From NCBI GenBank assembly GCA_043381765.1, contig JBHJMP010000961.1, positions 1 through 29,519 on the forward strand: a stretch of 29,519 nt of DNA. Direction: 5' to 3'. Of this stretch, positions 25,142-29,519 are shown in pieces. The notes beneath the pieces were generated by a model. It saw only the letters and a program-made list of their open reading frames with translations, was not told the DNA's origin and did no database searches. Numbering within the stretch: position 1 is the stretch's first letter; each line of letters begins with the position of its first letter. Source of the stretch: Collodictyon triciliatum (Eukaryota > CRuMs). Made by a program: the position numbers and the translations under genes.

Positions 25142-28100
25142 TCTTCCTTTCAACTTTTTGTGCAGGGCCGTGGGGGTGTTGGCTTTGATTTACTGTCGAT
25201 TGTTAAAAGTTAAAACATAGGCACTATCTCGTTTAAATTTCAACACTCCAATGTAGGAGTCCTGCCCAATTTCGAAAACATAAGGAATATTTCTAGAATT
25301 AATCTATCTGGAAATCAACTTAATGGTAATATTTTGTATTAATTTTTTTAGTTCACTTTGATGCAGTTTTTTCCCGTTCTTTTATAAGAATCAACAACAT
25401 GTGTATAGGAACGATACCAGATTTTAACAATATTCAAGACCTAATGTTCTTATCTCTTTCAAGCAATCGCCTGACAGGTAATTTTTTATATTTGATATCG
25501 ATATTTGAATGATATGTTTATGTAATACGTGGTGCAAATATAATTTTTTTTTATTAAAAAGAGACAATTACTTACATTTTAGGCACCATACCTAATTTTC
25601 ACCATATTCCATCGGCTCTTTCAATCGATCTGTCCAACAACGAGCTAATGGGTGAATCTGACTTTTTCCAAGATACCATACGTGTGTTTTTTTTTTCTGT
25701 ATCTGAAAAAAAAATGCCAATTGGTTATTTAAGAATATACTCTCCCCAAAATATAGGAGTAGTGCCAGATTTTGACCTATTAGAAAGTCTCCTTAACATG
25801 GACATTTCTAGGAATGATTTAAATGGTGATAAAAAGTCACCCTTTGATATATATGGACGCTCCTTTAAACATCGTCATTTTGAAGATAGTATTTATTAAT
25901 TGTACAACAATCCTAGGCTCCCTTCCTGACTTTTCAAGTCTTCCTCGACTGAAAATATTATATGCATATGATAACAATCTATCTGGGTACATTCCAAACT
26001 TAAGAAAATGCCCTGATATCGAAGAAGTCCTGCTCTTCAGAAACAAATTGGTTGGATTATTACCTAATCTAGACCATGCGAAGCTTGTTAAGATGGACTT
26101 TAGTGAAAATCACATTTCTGGTGGTGTTCCCTTTGGCTGGAATATTCCTGCGATACAATTTCTAGACATATCGCGCAACAATATCACTGGCACCATCCCA
26201 GAGTATTTCGAACGACTGTACAAATTAAAATCAATCACTTTGTCTCACAATAGATTGTATGGTGGGATTCCGAAGCTTTTCTGGAATCTCGAAAATCTCA
26301 TTTCCATAGATTTGAGAAATAATTCATTCGAAGGAGACATCGGAGTCTTTCTCGTTCCACCAACCGGTCACCACAACTATTCGTATGAGACTTTGATTTT
26401 GGATGACAATAAACTCGTTGGAGAGTTGAATTGGAGGTTGTTCAATTTCATACCTAATTTAAATACACTGAGTTTGAGAAATAATCGGATTTCAAGACTT
26501 GGTTCATTGCCCGGTTTGCTTAAATGGAAAAGTGTTGATGTCTCTGGGAATCCGATCCACGGAGCTGTCCCAAATTCATTTAGCCAGTTCACTAAGTTAG
26601 AATATCTCGGGTTGAAAAATACGTCCATGAACCACGGTAATGAAGATTATCTACCCAGTTTTATGATGTACTCTGACCCATATAATCTAGAAGATAAATC
26701 AAATCTTTACATTTGCCCTTCCATAATTGTGCAAGATGGAGTCTATGAAACAAAAGTGGATATAAACCCAGCATATTATGATTTTACATTTTGTCATTGC
26801 TTGCCAAACTACTTTGGGTTTGGAAATAAATGCATCAAATGTCCCAGAGAATGCGATTGTAACAATGGACTTACTCTAAAAGGCTGCTATTCATCTCCTA
26901 GTGTCAATGAAATCAAGTATATTATTTCTTGCCCCAAGCCAGACTCTTGTCAAATAAGTATACCAGAGACATTATCACAATCCAATTCAACCCCAAAGAT
27001 AGTNNNNNNNNNNNNNNNNNNNNNNNNNNNNNNNNNNNNNNNNNNNNNNNNNNNNNNNNNNNNNNNNNNNNNNNNNNNNNNNNNNNNNNNNNNNNNNNNN
27101 NNNNNNNNNNNNNNNNNNNNNNNNNNNNNNNNNNNNNNNNNNNNNNNNNNNNNNNNNNNNNNNNNNNNNNNNNNNNNNNNNNNNNNNNNNNNNNNNNNNN
27201 NNNNNNNNNNNNNNNNNNNNNNNNNNNNNNNNNNNNNNNNNNNNNNNNNNNNNNNNNNNNNNNNNNNNNNNNNNNNNNNNNNNNNNNNNNNNNNNNNNNN
27301 NNNNNNNNNNNNNNNNNNNNNNNNNNNNNNNNNNNNNNNNNNNNNNNNNNNNNNNNNNNNNNNNNNNNNNNNNNNNNNNNNNNNNNNNNNNNNNNNNNNN
27401 NNNNNNNNNNNNNNNNNNNNNNNNNNNNNNNNNNNNNNNNNNNNNNNNNNNNNNNNNNNNNNNNNNNNNNNNNNNNNNNNNNNNNNNNNNNNNNNNNNNN
27501 NNNNNNNNNNNNNNNNNNNNNNNNNNNNNNNNNNNNNNNNNNNNNNNNNNNNNNNNNNNNNNNNNNNNNNNNNNNNNNNNNNNNNNNNNNNNNNNNNNNN
27601 NNNNNNNNNNNNNNNNNNNNNNNNNNNNNNNNNNNNNNNNNNNNNNNNNNNNNNNNNNNNNNNNNNNNNNNNNNNNNNNNNNNNNNNNNNNNNNNNNNNN
27701 NNNNNNNNNNNNNNNNNNNNNNNNNNNNNNNNNNNNNNNNNNNNNNNNNNNNNNNNNNNNNNNNNNNNNNNNNNNNNNNNNNNNNNNNNNNNNNNNNNNN
27801 NNNNNNNNNNNNNNNNNNNNNNNNNNNNNNNNNNNNNNNNNNNNNNNNNNNNNNNNNNNNNNNNNNNNNNNNNNNNNNNNNNNNNNNNNNNNNNNNNNNN
27901 NNNNNNNNNNNNNNNNNNNNNNNGTCTTTCTGTTGTTTTTGATTGGACTCCCAGTACTTATATGGAAGAAAATCGATACATTGGATTCATCAGAAAAGGA
28001 CAATATAGCAAGATTCGGTTTCCTTTATCTACCATACAAAGAGGTTTGAAAAATACATAAAATTTTATTTTTCGGTTAATTATGCCTAATTATTCATATT

Positions 28101-28621
28101 ATTTTGTTACAGGAATACAGATACTGGGAATTCGTCATCATAGCCCGGCGCATTGCTTTCTCATTTATTATAAGTGTTATACCTTACACAGATGCATCCG
28201 TTTTCTACCTCCTCCTTGTTGTTGTCATCCAGGTAATATTAATAATTTTATTTCTGTAATTTTTTTTTTGAAAAATAGAAACGCAACCAACGGAACATGT
28301 TTTTCCTCTTCTCAGACCTCCATATGGACTCAAAACAAGTACCAACCCTACAACACCTCCCTCCAAAACCGAATGGAGCTCTCCAGTCTATACGTCATCT
28401 TTGTCTCTTTTTTCCTTGCTTTACTGTCAAGCCTTCTTGGCTCAGAGAGTTGGATTACTATTATTTTGATATCTTTAAATATTCTTTGGCTGATGGTCTC
28501 CTTATATATCGCTTTTATTCTCCCATTGTTCAAAAAAATGCAAATTGGGAATCGAATCGAGTTTATGCTATCACCAGTCGAGGTTGAGATGCAAGTTGTG
28601 CGCAACGGAGAGCAAAGATAG
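21921..28621 (+). CDS. leucine-rich-repeat receptor with C-terminal multi-pass membrane domain
   Basis: The start at 21921 gives a signal peptide (MNYSILKAAALILILWIAF). N-terminal exons are 21921-22018, 22136-22302, 22376-22581 (with TPLCRWFGVLC, the LRR N-cap pattern of plant-type receptors) and 22652-22991 (first LRRs). Seventeen exons of exactly 69 bases follow, one LRR each, of the form G-x-I/V/L-P-D/N-F...LxxLxLSxNxLxG. A long exon from 25917 carries further LRRs and a Cys-rich EGF-like region (CHCLPNYFGFGNKCIKC) up to the gap at 27004. After the gap, exons to 28043, then 28113-28232 and 28316-28621, encode a membrane domain with FGFLYLPYKEEYRYWE and later YNTSLQNRMELSSLY. That matches the terminal multi-pass segment of many large protist surface proteins (GFLY...Y...WE...R). 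No kinase is visible in the sequenced part. A role as a cell-surface recognition protein is inference. AATAAA follows at 28687-28692. Confidence 0.85.
23046..25825 (+). other. array of 17 symmetrical 69-base LRR exons
   Basis: Exon starts are 23046, 23201, 23362, 23525, 23686, 23856, 24000, 24142, 24327, 24472, 24674, 24809, 24957, 25257, 25409, 25583 and 25757; each is 69 bases long. Every one follows AG, precedes GT, and is split after the first base of the glycine codon that opens each repeat (phase 1 at both ends). Introns are 54-133 bases, except the one of 231 bases that took the retroposon. Exon openings after the shared Gly include TIPNFDQMP, PVPDFSNFQ, SIPNFYHVP, YIPNFPNLP and VVPDFDLLE. 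Confidence 0.9.
25038..25204 (-). mobile_element. 5'-truncated poly(A) retroposon with target-site duplication
   Basis: An intron of the LRR gene contains tttactgtcgattgtt at 25038-25053, a run of about 86 T to 25139, 49 bases of other sequence (25140-25188), and the same 16-mer again at 25189-25204. On the minus strand this is a short 3' end of an element, a poly(A) tail of about 86 and flanking 16-base direct repeats. These are the hallmarks of target-primed LINE/SINE integration. The 49-base body resembles 29131-29179. The exact TSD limits are blurred by the adjoining T run. Confidence 0.8.
27004..27923. other. assembly gap (920 N)
   Basis: The sequence is undetermined. The gap lies in the LRR receptor gene, between the EGF-like region and the membrane domain. 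Frames running through the N are not real. One or more introns and the first membrane segments are probably hidden here. Confidence 1.
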
Positions 28622-29121
28622 GCTGCCGTATAAAACAGAACCACGACATGCTCCTAGTGTCCCCGAGAAACCATAAAATGCCTTTCAATAAACTCTTCAA
28701 TACTTTAATCACTGTCGTATCATTTTCTTCACAAAGTGCTCTCCACTGTGATATTTAATGTTCAATATGAAAATGGCCGGAGGAGCGAGAAAGGCTACGA
28801 TTCTACCTGACTTTGTTTTGGGCATTGAGCAATTTTGAAAGAAAAATAGATATATATATATATATATAGCTTTCGGGTGTCTGTGTTTGTCCATAGCGCA
28901 AAACAGGTCCTTTCAGAGTATCCAACTTTCAATCGAAATGATTAGGTCTAATGGGTTGTAGAGTATCTGGTCTGTGGCCGCTTACAACGCAATCATTTAG
29001 ATTTCTGTAAGCTATCCACATTTTTGTCTCATGTTGTTCTGGAACGGCTTCTTGGGCTTGTCCTGTGTGCGCCTCTAAAGATTTTTTTTTTATATTTCCC
29101 CTTTATTCGATTCAAAGTTTA
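28622..29121. other. 3' flank of LRR receptor gene
   Basis: The AATAAA at 28687-28692 is 66 bases after the stop and is a good poly(A) signal. An AT dinucleotide tract lies at 28850-28867. A 61-codon minus-strand frame at 28709-28894 ends NIKYHSGEHFVKKMIRQ. It might be a terminal exon of an unseen gene, but nothing else supports it. The rest shows no gene. Confidence 0.5.
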
Positions 29122-29519
29122 GATTTTTTATATTCTTTCTTTCAATTTTGTGCAGGATGGTGGAGATGTTGGCTTTGGTTCGCTAGCCATCGTTTGCGTG
29201 GACGCTACTTGGTGGCCAGGTGGCAGAGAAGTAGTCGGTAATCAGGATTTGCATCCTGCTGTTTGTCCTGTAGCCTGGGTCTTGCGCTTGCATGAGAGAT
29301 AAAAGGCGAGGTTTAATCTCTTTCTCAGCTTCTTTCTACATGTCTCTTCTCACAGGGTCTGAGTAGTAGAGAACGTGCAGGTGGCGAAGGAAGCTGTTGA
29401 GGAAAGAGATTTGCATGATGTCATCCAGCCTGTTATCAGGAATGGGTGGCTGGTTGTTGAGTCTTGCTTTGCGTGAGTATATGCGCGCTATCCACATAGT
29501 CCATAGCAAATGGCCTCGC
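29122..29519 (-). pseudogene. decayed non-LTR retroelement 3' end (partial)
   Basis: On the minus strand, an open frame enters from the right edge (HLLWTMWIARIYSRKARL), continues through SFLRHLHVLYYSDPVRRDM, meets one internal TAG at 29336-29338, and continues in the same frame (SLMQAQDPGYRTNSRMQI, ITDYFSATWPPSSVHANDG) to a stop at 29183-29185. A short 3' region (to about 29130) matches the body of the tailed insertion at 25140-25188, and an A-rich tail follows. The link between this protein tail and a retroelement rests on that shared 3' end. The WxxWxAR stretch is compatible with the C-terminus of LINE proteins but does not prove it. Confidence 0.5.

Noticed and set aside
25823-28060. Single 745-codon frame across the LRR exon and the N gap
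   Set aside because: Its first codons are intronic (before the acceptor at 25916) and the middle is undetermined sequence. Only the part from 25917 to the gap is real exon.

Overview
This window is protist-like eukaryotic nuclear DNA. It is AT-rich, full of simple repeats and very intron-dense, with many introns of about 50-130 bases. Exon joins were worked out by hand from splice signals, reading-frame phase and conserved protein motifs. The species cannot be fixed. A free-living amoeboid or rhizarian protist would fit, but that is a guess.

Layout, left to right. (1) Positions 1-1041 hold simple repeats and a possible small four-exon minus-strand gene of unknown function. (2) Positions 1721-2811 hold a GC-rich plus-strand gene for a secreted, probably GPI-anchored glycoprotein; its single intron is filled by a 7-base minisatellite. 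(3) Positions 3217-6186, minus strand, hold a complete 12-exon dTDP/UDP-glucose 4,6-dehydratase gene (371 codons). (4) Positions 7262-14357, minus strand, hold a complete 31-exon gene for the spliceosomal HAT-repeat protein SYF1/XAB2 (886 codons). (5) Positions 14722-about 20159, minus strand, hold a membrane protein with two halves, each a membrane segment cluster followed by a class III nucleotide-cyclase-like domain. Both catalytic sites look degenerate. (6) Positions 21376-21913 hold a possible three-exon small plus-strand gene. (7) Positions 21921-28621, plus strand, hold a leucine-rich-repeat receptor interrupted by a 920-base assembly gap. Seventeen consecutive exons are each exactly 69 bases, encode one LRR each, and share the same phase. 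(8) The right edge holds a decayed minus-strand retroelement. Its 3' end matches a short poly(A)-tailed insertion, with a target-site duplication, inside an intron of the LRR gene.

The genes do not form an obvious pathway. Two are housekeeping (nucleotide sugar metabolism, splicing) and three look membrane- or surface-related (GPI-type protein, cyclase-like protein, LRR receptor). The most unusual structures are the modular LRR exon array, the tandem pseudo-cyclase, and the repeated use of GC-AG introns, which is demanded by exact reading-frame continuity in two conserved genes.
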